Part shown: one piece after another, positions 24,235-33,509 of the stretch
Layout of the letters: every line of letters starts with the position of its first letter
How positions within the stretch are numbered: the first letter of the stretch is position 1
DNA from: Bog-756 sp963725395
Lineage (GTDB): Bacteria; Actinomycetota; Acidimicrobiia; Acidimicrobiales; RAAP-2
Direction of reading: 5' to 3'
Assembly: GCA_963725395.1 (NCBI GenBank)
Contig: CAVRYH010000010.1
Location: 62,001 to 126,000, forward strand
Length of the DNA stretch: 64,000 bases
Made by a program: the position numbers and the translations under genes
The notes under the pieces: model-generated
Told to the model about the DNA's origin: nothing
Database searches by the model: none
The model's input: the letters and a program-made list of their open reading frames with translations, nothing else

Positions 24235-24952
24235 AGGTCCCGAGCCCTCCGGCGAGGTGACCAAGCCGTGGAGCGGCGGGGGACGCGAGGAGCTGGCCAC
24301 CGCGGTCCGCCGTCTCATCGCCCAGACCGTGACGAGTACCGCCCCTCCCGACGTCCTGGCCGACGCGGCACGGCGTGCGTCGCTCCTGGCCGACGAGCTT
24401 GACGCCCACGTTCCCGAGCCCGCTGGCGAACCCACGGCCCGGTTCTCCGACCGCTCGGTGCCCCCCGACGAGGTGGACGCGCTGGCCTCGGCCATGCCCT
24501 TCGACGTGATCATCGGATCGTGCAACCCACTGGCCCTGCCCATCGACATCGACTTCGAGCCCCCCAAGGCGATCGGCCGAGCGGTGTTCACCGCCCCCTA
24601 CGAGGGCGCGCCCGGATGCGTGCACGGGGCGGCGTTGGCCGGTGCATTCGACATCATGCTCACCGCGGCGAACGTCATTGCCGACGGCGCCGGGCCGACG
24701 GTCAGCCTCACCATCCGCTATCTGAAGCCCACCCGGGTGGCGGAACCCGTCCTGTTCGAGGCGTGGGTGACCTCGATCGAGGGTCGTCGGACCCACAGCC
24801 GGGGCCACCTCGTCCAGGGCGGCGTGGTGACGGTCGAGGCCGTCGGGGAATTCGTCAACATGGAACGGGCCCGGATCGCCTCCCTGCACCGGAGCGGCGG
24901 CCGGGGACCGAAGCCCCGTCCGGCCGACCGAGCCCGTCCCGACCGAGGGTGA
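24227..24952 (+). CDS. Hotdog-fold (PaaI-type) thioesterase
   Basis: 241 aa. The C-terminal half is a hotdog domain: GRAVFTAPYEGAPGCVHGAALAGAFD with the HGG-like His-Gly pair, then TVSLTIRYLKPTRVAEPVLF and HSRGHLVQGGVVTVEAVGEFV. The N-terminal ~70 residues are helical and not recognised. ATG 24227 has GGAGGAAG 4 nt upstream. It would release acyl groups from CoA. Its place at the end of the operon fits recycling of CoA during catabolism of the locus substrate. The last residues are basic and Pro-rich, probably disordered. Confidence 0.8.
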   Translation: MREGPEPSGEVTKPWSGGGREELATAVRRLIAQTVTSTAPPDVLADAARRASLLADELDAHVPEPAGEPTARFSDRSVPPDEVDALASAMPFDVIIGSCNPLALPIDIDFEPPKAIGRAVFTAPYEGAPGCVHGAALAGAFDIMLTAANVIADGAGPTVSLTIRYLKPTRVAEPVLFEAWVTSIEGRRTHSRGHLVQGGVVTVEAVGEFVNMERARIASLHRSGGRGPKPRPADRARPDRG

Positions 24953-25059
24953 CCGAGCGCGGGGCATCCCGGTTCCCTAGAGTTGTACCGACCAGAGCGT
25001 GCCGGGGGGAAAGATCGATGATCTGCCGGCGGGCCCTATGAGCGTGGGGGAGAGCATCG

Positions 25060-26418
25060 ATGCATGGAACCGATGGACCGACCGGGCAAAGCGCGGTGTC
25101 GCGTCTCGTGGTCGCCGTGACCGTCGTCGTCCTGGCGGCGGCGTTGACCGCCTGTTCGTCGACCAACTCGTCGGCCCCGACGACCACCTCGGACTCATCG
25201 ACGACGTCGGGCTCGAGTCCGTCGTCGAGATCGTCCGCCACCATCCCGGCATCAGCCTTCTTCGACACCACCGGCCTCACGTCGAACACCGTGCGGATCG
25301 GGAACGTCTCGACCCTCGAGTTCGGGCTGTTCAAGGGGGCGGCGGTGGGCACCGAGGCGTACGCCGACTACGTGAACGCCCTGGGCGGTGTCGATGGCCG
25401 CAAACTGGTCGTCGACAGCGGGGACGACCAGTACGCCGGTGCGCCCAACAAGCAGCTCACCCAGGCTGACATCCAAAAGGACTTCGCCATGGTGGGCGGA
25501 TTCTCCCTGGAGGACAGTTTCGGCGCCACCGTGCTGGCCGCCAACCCCCAGGTGCCCAACGTGACGGTGTCCCTCAGCCCGGCGGCCAACGATCTGCCCA
25601 ACACCTTCAGCCCGTCCCCGGCGGTCGGCGGTTGGCAGCTGGGCCCGCTCGTGTTCTTCAAGAACAAGTTCCCCCAGGACATCACCCACACGGCCGCCCT
25701 CATCGCCGATCAGCCCTCGGCGGAGGACAAATGGGTCGCGGAGAAGGCGGCCATGGGATCTCTCGGCTACAAGGTCGTCTACGACCCGACCTTCGACATC
25801 ACCCAGACCGACTTCAACCAGAACGTGATTGCCATGCGGAACGCCGGGGTCAAGATCCTCTTCCTCGAGCAGATGCCGGAGAACTACGCGGCCAGCGTGA
25901 TCAAGGCCCTCACCCAACAGGACTTCCACCCGGCCCTGGTGCTCGGCGCCTCCACCTACAGCGAGAACCTGGTCCCGGATTCGGGCGGGTCCTCGGCCAT
26001 CGACGGTTCGTACCTGGAGCAGAACACCGCACTCTTCCTCGGTGAGGACTCTTCGACCATCCCGGCGGTGGCGACCTTCCAGACCTGGGTCCAGAAGGCC
26101 TCACCCGGGTTCAAGGCCGATCTCTACACCCTGTACGGCTGGCTCTCGGCCGAGCTGTTCACCCAGGCCCTCCTGGCCGCCGGCAAGGACCCGACCCGCG
26201 GGTCGGTCCTCCAGGAGTTGGGCAAGATCACGTCGTTCAACGGGAACGGCATCATTTCGACGCAGGACCCGGCCACCAAGACCCCGGGCAACTGCTACCT
26301 GATCGCCAAGGTCGTCGACGGTAAGTTCCAGCGCTACGAGGACACACCGGTCGACGGCCCGGACCACGGGTTCCGCTGCGACGAGCCGTACTACTTCTAC
26401 CCGCCCAGGGCCAAGTGA
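25060..26418 (+). CDS. Lipoprotein-type substrate-binding protein (type 1 periplasmic fold)
   Basis: 452-aa exported solute receptor. A signal peptide (RLVVAVTVVVLAAALTA) ends in the lipobox LTAC with C32 as lipidation site, followed by a Ser/Thr-rich linker and the Peripla_BP_6 fold beginning NTVRIGNVSTLEFG. It resembles branched-chain amino acid/amide receptors (LivJ type) whose actinobacterial relatives serve many ligands. The start ATG 25060 follows GGGGGAG; TAGAGT (24978-24983) may be its own -10. No permease or ATPase genes lie near it, so it either works with components elsewhere or senses rather than imports. A link to the upstream catabolic operon is positional. Confidence 0.82.
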   Translation: MHGTDGPTGQSAVSRLVVAVTVVVLAAALTACSSTNSSAPTTTSDSSTTSGSSPSSRSSATIPASAFFDTTGLTSNTVRIGNVSTLEFGLFKGAAVGTEAYADYVNALGGVDGRKLVVDSGDDQYAGAPNKQLTQADIQKDFAMVGGFSLEDSFGATVLAANPQVPNVTVSLSPAANDLPNTFSPSPAVGGWQLGPLVFFKNKFPQDITHTAALIADQPSAEDKWVAEKAAMGSLGYKVVYDPTFDITQTDFNQNVIAMRNAGVKILFLEQMPENYAASVIKALTQQDFHPALVLGASTYSENLVPDSGGSSAIDGSYLEQNTALFLGEDSSTIPAVATFQTWVQKASPGFKADLYTLYGWLSAELFTQALLAAGKDPTRGSVLQELGKITSFNGNGIISTQDPATKTPGNCYLIAKVVDGKFQRYEDTPVDGPDHGFRCDEPYYFYPPRAK

Positions 26419-26455
26419 TCCGGAGGCCGGTGAGCGGCCGACCCGACTTCTGAGG

Positions 26456-26725
26456 TCAGGCCTCGACGGACGCGGAGGCCGCCCGCTTCATCAAGCGGGA
26501 CTTGCGGTTGGCCGCCTGGTTCTTGTGGATGACACCCTTGGCCGCCGCCTTGTCGATCCGCTTGACGGCCAGGCGAAGGGCTTCGTCGGAGTGGTCCGCG
26601 CCTTCCTCGATGGCGCTGATGGCCCGCTTCGTCCGGGTCCTCAACTCGGACCGCACCGACTTGTTCCGGGCCTGCCGCTTGGTGTTCTGGCGGTTGCGCT
26701 TGATCTGGCTCTTGATGTTTGCCAC
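26456..26725 (-). CDS. rpsT: 30S ribosomal protein S20
   Basis: 89-aa primary 16S rRNA-binding protein. It has the typical start ANIKSQIKRNRQNTKRQARN, a long basic helical bundle, and the end KGVIHKNQAANRKSRLMKR. GTG 26725 is the start, with GAGGAA upstream. It is divergent from lepA, a common actinobacterial arrangement, and convergent with the binding-protein gene, with only 37 nt between their stops. Confidence 0.97.
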   Translation of the reverse strand: MANIKSQIKRNRQNTKRQARNKSVRSELRTRTKRAISAIEEGADHSDEALRLAVKRIDKAAAKGVIHKNQAANRKSRLMKRAASASVEA

Positions 26726-27036
26726 TGGTTCCTCGTCGTCCTGGTCGATACGGTCACGTCGTGCACCGCGTTGCCGCTGTCGATACAGCGCCGGGGCCGC
26801 CGGGGGCTCCTGTCGGAGGTCGGGGCCAGACGGGACCCGGGAGGACCCGTCTGCGGAGACCTCACAGGGTAGCAGCCCGGCCAGCCAGCCCGCCCTCAGC
26901 CGCCTGCGCCGTCCTGGGCGCCGACGACCCTGGCCCGTCCGCTTCCCGGTTCCCCCACCGGTTCCGGCCGGGGGTGCGTCCCCCGGCGCCCGGGCTGTGA
27001 CCACCCCGGGGTCGCCTTGGGTACGCTGGCCATTCC
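26726..27036. other. 311-bp divergent intergenic region between rpsT and lepA
   Basis: It holds the promoters of both genes and no supported coding sequence. The plus-strand -10 of lepA is at 27022-27027. On the rpsT side the word CGATAC occurs twice (about 26746 and 26789) without a clear -35. Open frames across it are shadows with unlike composition. Confidence 0.5.
27022..27027 (+). promoter_or_regulatory. -10 element of lepA (leaderless spacing)
   Basis: TACGCT ends 9 nt before the GTG start at 27037, so transcription would begin at or within a base or two of the start codon. Confidence 0.45.
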
Positions 27037-28824
27037 GTGCTCCCTGTCGACCGCATCCGCAATTTCTCCATCATCAGCCACGTCGATCACGGCAAGTCGA
27101 CCCTGTCCGACCGAATCCTCGAGCTGACCGGGGCGGTCGACCCACGCCAGATGCGCGAGCAGTACCTCGACTCGATGGACATCGAGCGGGAGCGCGGCAT
27201 CACCATCAAGGCCCAGAACGTCCGCGTGCCCTGGAAGGATCACACCCTCCACCTCATCGACACGCCGGGCCACGTCGACTTCGGGTATGAGGTGAGCCGC
27301 TCCCTGGCCGCCTGCGAGGGAGCGGTGCTCCTGGTCGACGCCTCCCAGGGCATCCAGGCCCAGACCCTGGCCAACTGCTACCAGGCCATCGAGCACGACC
27401 TCGAGATCGTGGCCGTCCTCAACAAGATCGACCTCCCCGCCGCCGATCCCGAGCGGTGCGCCGCCGAGATCGAGCAGGTGCTCGGTCTGGAGGAGGCGGG
27501 GATCCTGCACATCTCGGCCAAGACGGGTGAGGGCGTCCCCGAGCTGCTCGACGCCATCGTCGCCCGCATCCCTCCCCCCACCGGCGACCCGGAGGCCCCG
27601 CTCCAGGCGCTCATCTTCGACTCGGCCTACGACCAGTACCGGGGGGTCGTGAGCTCGATCCGGGTCATGCAGGGGACCCTGCTCAGCACCGCCCGGCTCC
27701 GGTTCATGCAGGCGGCCAGCAACCACGAGATCGAAGAGATCGGCGTCCGCACACCCGCCACCGTGCCCGTCGACGCGCTCGGGCCGGGCGAGGTCGGGTA
27801 CCTCATCGCCGGCATCAAGGACGTGGGTGGCGCGCGGTCGGGCGAGACGGTCACCACCGCCAGCCACCCGGCAGCGACCGCGCTGGCCGGCTACCGGGAC
27901 CCCAAGCCGATGGTGTTCTGCGGTCTGTTCCCCATCGACGGCGACGAGCTCCCCGACCTGAGGGACGCGCTCGAGAAACTCCGGCTCAACGACGCCAGCT
28001 TCACCTACGAGCCCGAGTCGTCACGGGCCCTCGGTTTCGGGTTCCGCTGCGGGTTCCTCGGCCTGTTGCACATGGAGATCGTGCGGGAGCGCCTGGAGCG
28101 CGAGTTCGACCTCTCCCTGATCGCCACCGCCCCCTCGGTGGCGTACCGGGCCTATCTGAACGACGGGACCATGGTCGACGTGGACAATCCGAGCGAGCTC
28201 CCCGAGCCCTCCCACCTCGACCATGTCGACGAGCCGATGCTCCGTGCCACCATCCTGTCGCCCGCCGAGTACACCGGGACGGTGATGGACCTGTGTCAAG
28301 GGCGCCGTGCCGAGATGGTCAAGATGGAGTACCTCTCACCTGAGCGCGTCGAGTTCGTCTACGTGATCCCCCTGGCCGAGGTGGTGGTCAACTTCTTCGA
28401 CCAGCTGAAGAGCCGGACCAAGGGATACGCCAGTCTCGACTACGAACCCGAGGGCTACGCCACCTCCGACCTCGTCAAGGTGGACCTGCTCATCAACCAC
28501 ACCCCGGTCGACGCCTTCTCCACCATCGTCCACAAGTCGCAGGCCGACTTCTACGGCCGACGTATGACCGAGAAGCTGCGCGAGCTGATCCCCCGCCAGA
28601 TGTTCGACGTGCCCATCCAGGCAGCCATCGGTGGGAGGGTCCTGGCGCGCGAGACGGTCAAGGCCCGGCGCAAGGACGTGCTGGCCAAGTGCTACGGCGG
28701 CGACATCACCCGGAAGCGCAAACTGCTCGAGAAGCAGAAAGAGGGCAAGAAGAAGATGAAGAGCATCGGCCGGGTGGAGGTGCCCCAGGAGGCGTTCGTC
28801 TCGGCACTGCGTCTCGACGACTGA
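27037..28824 (+). CDS. lepA: Elongation factor 4 (LepA)
   Basis: 595-aa translational GTPase that back-translocates or remodels stalled ribosomes. G-domain motifs are HVDHGKST (P-loop), RGITIKAQ, DTPGHVDF and NKIDLP, then the two beta-barrel/alpha-beta domains and the LepA-specific C-terminal domain with FYGRRMTEKLRELIPRQMF and RKRKLLEKQKEGKKKMK. The length is normal. It is monocistronic: divergent from rpsT, with a hairpin right after the stop. Confidence 0.98.
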   Translation: MLPVDRIRNFSIISHVDHGKSTLSDRILELTGAVDPRQMREQYLDSMDIERERGITIKAQNVRVPWKDHTLHLIDTPGHVDFGYEVSRSLAACEGAVLLVDASQGIQAQTLANCYQAIEHDLEIVAVLNKIDLPAADPERCAAEIEQVLGLEEAGILHISAKTGEGVPELLDAIVARIPPPTGDPEAPLQALIFDSAYDQYRGVVSSIRVMQGTLLSTARLRFMQAASNHEIEEIGVRTPATVPVDALGPGEVGYLIAGIKDVGGARSGETVTTASHPAATALAGYRDPKPMVFCGLFPIDGDELPDLRDALEKLRLNDASFTYEPESSRALGFGFRCGFLGLLHMEIVRERLEREFDLSLIATAPSVAYRAYLNDGTMVDVDNPSELPEPSHLDHVDEPMLRATILSPAEYTGTVMDLCQGRRAEMVKMEYLSPERVEFVYVIPLAEVVVNFFDQLKSRTKGYASLDYEPEGYATSDLVKVDLLINHTPVDAFSTIVHKSQADFYGRRMTEKLRELIPRQMFDVPIQAAIGGRVLARETVKARRKDVLAKCYGGDITRKRKLLEKQKEGKKKMKSIGRVEVPQEAFVSALRLDD

Positions 28825-28844
28825 CGCACCGCCTGGGAGGTGCG
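28825..28844 (+). terminator. Hairpin after lepA
   Basis: Arms CGCACC (28825-28830) and GGTGCG (28839-28844) with an 8-nt loop directly follow the lepA stop. The stem is short and has no U-tract. Confidence 0.45.
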
Positions 28845-28874
28845 GGGGAGCACCGATTTGGGAATCTCCTGGGG

Positions 28875-28880
28875 TACGGT
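28875..28880 (+). promoter_or_regulatory. Candidate -10 of the flippase gene
   Basis: TACGGT lies 5 nt before the GTG at 28886. No good -35 is seen at 16-18 nt, so support comes mainly from the recurring leaderless pattern in this window. Confidence 0.35.
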
Positions 28881-28885
28881 GGCTC

Positions 28886-30457
28886 GTGGACGGCGAAGTC
28901 ACCCCGGGGCCGCGTCCCGAGTCTGACGGTGCGATGGCAGCCAACGCCAGCATCCCGCAGCTCATCCGCAATGTCGTCTCGCAGTACGCCAGCTTCCTGA
29001 TCGGAGTGGTGGCCAGCCTCGTTCTCACCCGGGTGCTGCTGCGCCAGCTGGGCGCCGGCCCCTACGGCCTCTGGATCGTGCTTCTGGCCATCGTCGGCTA
29101 CCTCGGACTGCTGGACGTGGGGGTGGGCACCGCCGCCGTCCAACGGATCGCGCGGTTGACGGCCGAGGGTGACTCCGAAGGCGTCGCCGACGTCATCCGG
29201 ACGTCGCTCGCGTTCTTCGCCGTCTCGGGCATCCTGGCCGTGGCCGTCACCGCCGGGCTGGCCCCGTTCCTCGCATCGTTCCTCAACCTCGGCACCATCT
29301 CGCCCACCGAGGCGGGCGTGACGCTGGTCCTTCTCGGCGTGATGACCATGTTCACGTTCCTCGCCACCGCCCCCAACGCCCTCTTGTTCGGCGCCGGCCG
29401 CGGCGACCGGCTGGCCCAGATCGGGCTCGTCACGCTGATCCTGACCGAGGTCGTCCAGATCCTCGTGGTTCTGGCCGGTGGCGGTCTCATCGCCCTGGCC
29501 GTCATCCAGACGGCCGGGGTGGCCCTGGGCCTGGTCATCTGCGCAGTGGCCGCCGCCCGCATCACCGGCTCGCCCATCCGTCAGGGCCGGTTCCGGCGAC
29601 CGCTGCTCAGGGAGCTGATCCGCTTCGGCGGGCTGCAGGCGGTGATCGCCGTCAGCGGCGTGGTCGCCTACCAGCTCGACGCACTCGTGATCGGCGTGAT
29701 CCTCCCGGTGTCGCAGGTGGCCCCCTACAACATCGCCCTCAACACGTCGAACCTGTCCCGGAACCTGAGCACCCTCGGCACCAACCTGCTCCTGCCCACC
29801 TACGCCCACTTCGAGACGACCGGCGACCGGCGCCGCCAGGCGGGCTACTTCTTCCGTTCGGTGCTCGTGAGCCTGGTGGTGTCCGCCCCCATCGTGATCG
29901 CCCTGGCCGCCTTCGGCGAGCCGATCCTCCACCTCTGGCTGGGCAAGGTTCCACCGAGGACGTACCAGATCATGATCGCCCTCGGCATCGTCACCACGCT
30001 GCAACTGCCGGGCCACCAGTGCTTCTTGTTCCTCACCGGGGTGGGGCGCAACCGACTGCTCGCCAAGCTGTCGACCGCCGGAGCGGTCCTCAATCTGGTC
30101 GGCAGCATCATCGCCACCTACTGGCTGGGTCCGGTGGGACCGGCGATCGGCTCCCTGCCACCGGTGGTGGTGATCGACTTCGTACTGCTCCCGATGGTGG
30201 TGACCAGCTACCTGGGTGTCCCGTTCAGCCGGTATGCCCGCGCCGCGCTGGCCCCCGTCGTGCCGGTGGCGCTCGTGGCCGGCGCGCTGGCGCTCGCACT
30301 GATCCATCTGCACCCGGCCCACTCCGGCCTGGCCGCGGTGATCGGTGCCGTCGTGGTGGTCACCGTGTCGTGGGCGGCTCTGGGTCTCATCGTCCTCCGG
30401 CTGCAGCCCGGGCTGCGGGGATCACTCTGGCGACGGATCCGCAACTACCGACGGTGA
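28886..30457 (+). CDS. Polysaccharide/lipid-linked glycan flippase (Wzx/MOP superfamily)
   Basis: 523-aa integral membrane protein with 12-14 hydrophobic segments, the first at YASFLIGVVASLVLTRVLL. The segment LLRQLGAGPYGLWIVLLAIVG is the family signature near TM1-TM2, and RFGGLQAVIAVSGVVAYQLD marks the repeat half. It would move lipid-linked oligosaccharide precursors across the membrane. The first ~17 residues are polar, and ATG 28934 is an alternative start. It shares its 3' end with the convergent GT2 gene (36-nt overlap). Together with the two glycosyltransferases it suggests synthesis of a surface glycan. Confidence 0.85.
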   Translation: MDGEVTPGPRPESDGAMAANASIPQLIRNVVSQYASFLIGVVASLVLTRVLLRQLGAGPYGLWIVLLAIVGYLGLLDVGVGTAAVQRIARLTAEGDSEGVADVIRTSLAFFAVSGILAVAVTAGLAPFLASFLNLGTISPTEAGVTLVLLGVMTMFTFLATAPNALLFGAGRGDRLAQIGLVTLILTEVVQILVVLAGGGLIALAVIQTAGVALGLVICAVAAARITGSPIRQGRFRRPLLRELIRFGGLQAVIAVSGVVAYQLDALVIGVILPVSQVAPYNIALNTSNLSRNLSTLGTNLLLPTYAHFETTGDRRRQAGYFFRSVLVSLVVSAPIVIALAAFGEPILHLWLGKVPPRTYQIMIALGIVTTLQLPGHQCFLFLTGVGRNRLLAKLSTAGAVLNLVGSIIATYWLGPVGPAIGSLPPVVVIDFVLLPMVVTSYLGVPFSRYARAALAPVVPVALVAGALALALIHLHPAHSGLAAVIGAVVVVTVSWAALGLIVLRLQPGLRGSLWRRIRNYRR

Positions 30458-31432
30458 GCGCCACTCGGAGATGCGCTCCTCGATGGCATCCGCGCTGACC
30501 AGCCGGAGGACCTCCCGGTCGGTCCTCTTGAAGTCCTGCTTCGCCCGCGACCGGGCCCCGATCGCCCGGGGGAGCCTCCTCAGTGCCGAGGCGTAGCCGA
30601 TCAACGTCCCCTTGTCCCAACGGAAGAGGGCGACCAGCAACCTCGGCGCGATCCACAGGACGTGATCGACCAGGAGGGCGGGATCGGAGACGTCCTTCCA
30701 GACGATCAGCAACTCGTTCTGCCGCACGAAGGACCGCAGCTGGGTGGCCGTGAACACCCGGCGGCTGGTCTGGCCGCCCCGGTGGTGGCAGACCGAGCCG
30801 GGCGCGTACACCACCCGGTACCCGTTCTTCCACGCCCGGTAGGACAGCTCGATGTCCTCGTGGTACATGGGCCAGAGCAGCTCGTCGATGGACCCCATGG
30901 CCACCAACAGGTCGCGACGGAAGAACGACTGGCCACCGACGGCGAAGAAGCAGTCGGTGGAACGCTCGTCGTGGGAGAGGGGCTGGTAGAAGATCAGGCC
31001 GTGCTTCCAGTAGCCGGCCGTTCTCGTCCCCTGGTCCCGTCCGTTCCGGTCGAGCACCCGTGAGCACACGGCGAAGATGTCCTCGCTCACGAAGCACGAC
31101 AGCGCCTCCTCGACGAAGTTGGGCTCGACAACCATGTCGTTGTTGCAGAACGCCACGTACCTCCCCCGGGCCACCTCGAGGCCGGCATTGAGCGAGAAGA
31201 TGTAGCGGTTCTCGGTGAGACGGACCACGCGCACCGAGGGAAACGCGGCGGACACCGCGTCGGCGCTCCCGTCGGAGGACCCGTTGTCCACCATGATGAT
31301 CTCGTCGTCGGGCCCCACCGCCTGCAGCATGCTGCGGACACACTCGACCACCATGTCCCGGGCGTCGTAGTTGAGGACGATGAGTGAACAGCGGACGGCG
31401 TCGGGTGCCCGGGTGCCCGATCCCTCGGTCAT
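30422..31432 (-). CDS. Family 2 glycosyltransferase
   Basis: 336-aa GT-A fold enzyme. CSLIVLNYDARDMVVECV opens the Rossmann-like domain; IIMVDNGSSDGSAD and YVAFCNNDMVVEPN provide the nucleotide-sugar Asp residues (the NND stands where DxD lies in rhamnosyl-type members). MYHEDIELSYRAWKNGYR carries the catalytic-base ED pair. The C-terminal ~80 residues are basic with a hydrophobic stretch (ALLVDHVLWIAPRLLVALF). ATG 31432 follows a G-rich site; a GTG at 31528 would add 32 unlike residues. It probably adds rhamnose or another sugar to a lipid-linked glycan. Confidence 0.85.
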   Translation of the reverse strand: MTEGSGTRAPDAVRCSLIVLNYDARDMVVECVRSMLQAVGPDDEIIMVDNGSSDGSADAVSAAFPSVRVVRLTENRYIFSLNAGLEVARGRYVAFCNNDMVVEPNFVEEALSCFVSEDIFAVCSRVLDRNGRDQGTRTAGYWKHGLIFYQPLSHDERSTDCFFAVGGQSFFRRDLLVAMGSIDELLWPMYHEDIELSYRAWKNGYRVVYAPGSVCHHRGGQTSRRVFTATQLRSFVRQNELLIVWKDVSDPALLVDHVLWIAPRLLVALFRWDKGTLIGYASALRRLPRAIGARSRAKQDFKRTDREVLRLVSADAIEERISEWRSPSVVADPSPE

Positions 31433-31611
31433 CCCCGACCCCCCCGGATCCCGGGGAGCCAGGACCGTCGGAGGGATTGCCCCGCGGATCGCATCGTCGT
31501 CGACCCTACCGCCGGGCCAGTCACCCACACGTCATCCCCCGCCACCGCGGTGACGCCGATCACCAGGACGGGAGGGCCTGCTGCGAAGGTCTCCATGCGG
31601 TGCCCGGCCGT

Positions 31612-33405
31612 TCAGGGCGCCGGAGTCGGCACGAGGTGGCTCGAGCTGACGAACCTGGCGACCAAATGGTCGCCGATGACGGCGAGCATGCGGTGGCGCT
31701 GGGCCATGGCCCATGACGCATGATCGAGCTCGGTCAAGCGCACAAGCTCGAAATTCGGTTCGCGCTCCAACGCCCGCATCCGATGCTCGGCACCGAGGGC
31801 GATCGGCACGTAGTCGTCCACTCCGGCGATGAGCAGTGTGTCAGTGCCGCTCCCGACCACACGCTCGAGGGTGGAGATCCCGGGTTTGTCGAGTGCCAGG
31901 TGATTGACCAGCCGCCATACCGAGTCGGGCACCCAGCCGTAACGGGTGGCCAAGCGCGACGGCCACGTACCGATGTGGATCGCCCTGGTCAGACGGTCCA
32001 ACGCCGGCGATTCGTGGTGCCGGCCGATCAGCCGGAGGAACGGATCGGTGGTGGCGACCAACCACGGTCGCGACAGCTGCCGGGCGGGGCGCTCGGCCGT
32101 GCCCGCCGGCTCGGGCGGTACGAAGGTGAACGTGGGGTTGATGATGCAGATCCCGCGCGGCGTCGAAACCAGCGCCTGCTCGACGACCTGGTAGCCGCCC
32201 GCACAGAAACCGACCAGCACCACGTTGTCCGGCTCGTCCGGCGAGACGGCGTTGATGGCCTCGGTGACGTCCTCGATGGCCTCGGGGGCACGGGCGACAT
32301 GCGCCGGCTGACCGGGTCTGGTGCCGCTGTCCCCGTTGCCGCTCAGGTCGAAGCGGAGCACACGGAAGCCCTCCGCCGCCAGGAACCGCGCCAGATCGAC
32401 CCACATCCGGGCCTGCCCGATGTGATGGGTGCCGCCCTCGTTGACCAGGACGACGGTCGGTCGGCCCGACGAGTCGGATCCGTCGGTGACGATCCCGAAC
32501 AGGCCGACGGGCCCGAGTTCGACCGGCGTCTCGACGATCGACCGGCCATCGGTCGTCCGCCCGACCGACGCCGACGGTCGTCCGGGGACACGGACCGGCA
32601 CCGGCTCGCCACCGAAGGATTGAGCGAGCCACTCGGTGACCCGGCCGATGGTGGAATAGGGGGGGTCCTGGCGTTGGGAGTCGAGCAGTGCCTCCTCGCC
32701 CGTCGCCTCCTGCCACTCCACGGCCTGACCGGCCAGGCGGCGCTCGAGGCGTGCCGGTCTCGAGGTGCCGGGAGGCACCAGGACCAGGGTCTTGCGGGCC
32801 AGCTCGCCGTGGGTCCGGGTGATGTCGAGATCCGAGAGCGCCTTGACCGTCTCGCCCTCGAATCGGAGTCCGGGGGCCTCGATCGCTTCCTCCGCCGCGT
32901 CACCGGCTCCGTCGCCGCTGACATGGCGGAGGAACCTCTGCTCCCTCAAGAAGGCCTTCCCCGAGACGCAGGGATCCCACAGGGCGAGCACATCCACCCC
33001 GCCGCGGCGCGTGGCCTCGTGCGCGGCGAACAGGCCCCCCATGCGGATGCCGACGAGCCCGAGAGAGGTGACCCCCGTCGCCGCCAGCAGGTCCGTCGCC
33101 GCCTCGACGCTGCCGAGCCACGCGTCGACCCGGTCCGGGTCGGTCTCGCCCCCCGAGGAGTCACCCGTGCCGTCGTAATCGAAGCGCACCACGGCCAGGC
33201 CCGCCGAGGCCAGTCGATCGGCCAGCACGCGGAAGGAGAAGTACACGCTCAGCGCCTCGAGGGCCAGGGGTTGGCACAGCACGACTCCGCCACGGGCCAG
33301 CCCGTCCCCGGGGAGGTGGACCCAACCGAAGAGAGGCCGGTCCTCGGGTCCGAACCAGAGGGGCGTCGCCACGCTCCGGCCTGCCTCGACTTGTGCGCTC
33401 AACAA
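31612..33405 (-). CDS. Two-domain alpha/beta hydrolase (exosortase-associated-hydrolase-like)
   Basis: 597 aa with two alpha/beta-hydrolase domains in one chain. Domain 1 (about 15-250) has VRFDYDGTGDSSG and the elbow GIRMGG (119-124), with Arg121 where the nucleophile should be. Domain 2 (about 285-590) has VLRFDLSGNGDSG, the elbow GFCAGG (399-404) with Cys401, the Asp in IAGVDDYVP and a late His in ELDHASW. The GLRLG-type and Cys-type elbows recall the two hydrolases of exosortase/EPS loci, here apparently fused. The start is TTG 33405 after GGAG; the long frame upstream is a shadow of the GT4 gene. It may trim or transfer acyl groups during envelope glycan assembly. Confidence 0.7.
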   Translation of the reverse strand: MLSAQVEAGRSVATPLWFGPEDRPLFGWVHLPGDGLARGGVVLCQPLALEALSVYFSFRVLADRLASAGLAVVRFDYDGTGDSSGGETDPDRVDAWLGSVEAATDLLAATGVTSLGLVGIRMGGLFAAHEATRRGGVDVLALWDPCVSGKAFLREQRFLRHVSGDGAGDAAEEAIEAPGLRFEGETVKALSDLDITRTHGELARKTLVLVPPGTSRPARLERRLAGQAVEWQEATGEEALLDSQRQDPPYSTIGRVTEWLAQSFGGEPVPVRVPGRPSASVGRTTDGRSIVETPVELGPVGLFGIVTDGSDSSGRPTVVLVNEGGTHHIGQARMWVDLARFLAAEGFRVLRFDLSGNGDSGTRPGQPAHVARAPEAIEDVTEAINAVSPDEPDNVVLVGFCAGGYQVVEQALVSTPRGICIINPTFTFVPPEPAGTAERPARQLSRPWLVATTDPFLRLIGRHHESPALDRLTRAIHIGTWPSRLATRYGWVPDSVWRLVNHLALDKPGISTLERVVGSGTDTLLIAGVDDYVPIALGAEHRMRALEREPNFELVRLTELDHASWAMAQRHRMLAVIGDHLVARFVSSSHLVPTPAP

Positions 33406-33509
33406 CTCATCTCCATCCTGCCCGGATCCACGCCTAGCATCGTAAGAAAGCGCCCCGAACTTGAACGAGCCGGCCCGGCGGGTGCTGGCCGACGGTGTCG
33501 AGGGGCGTC

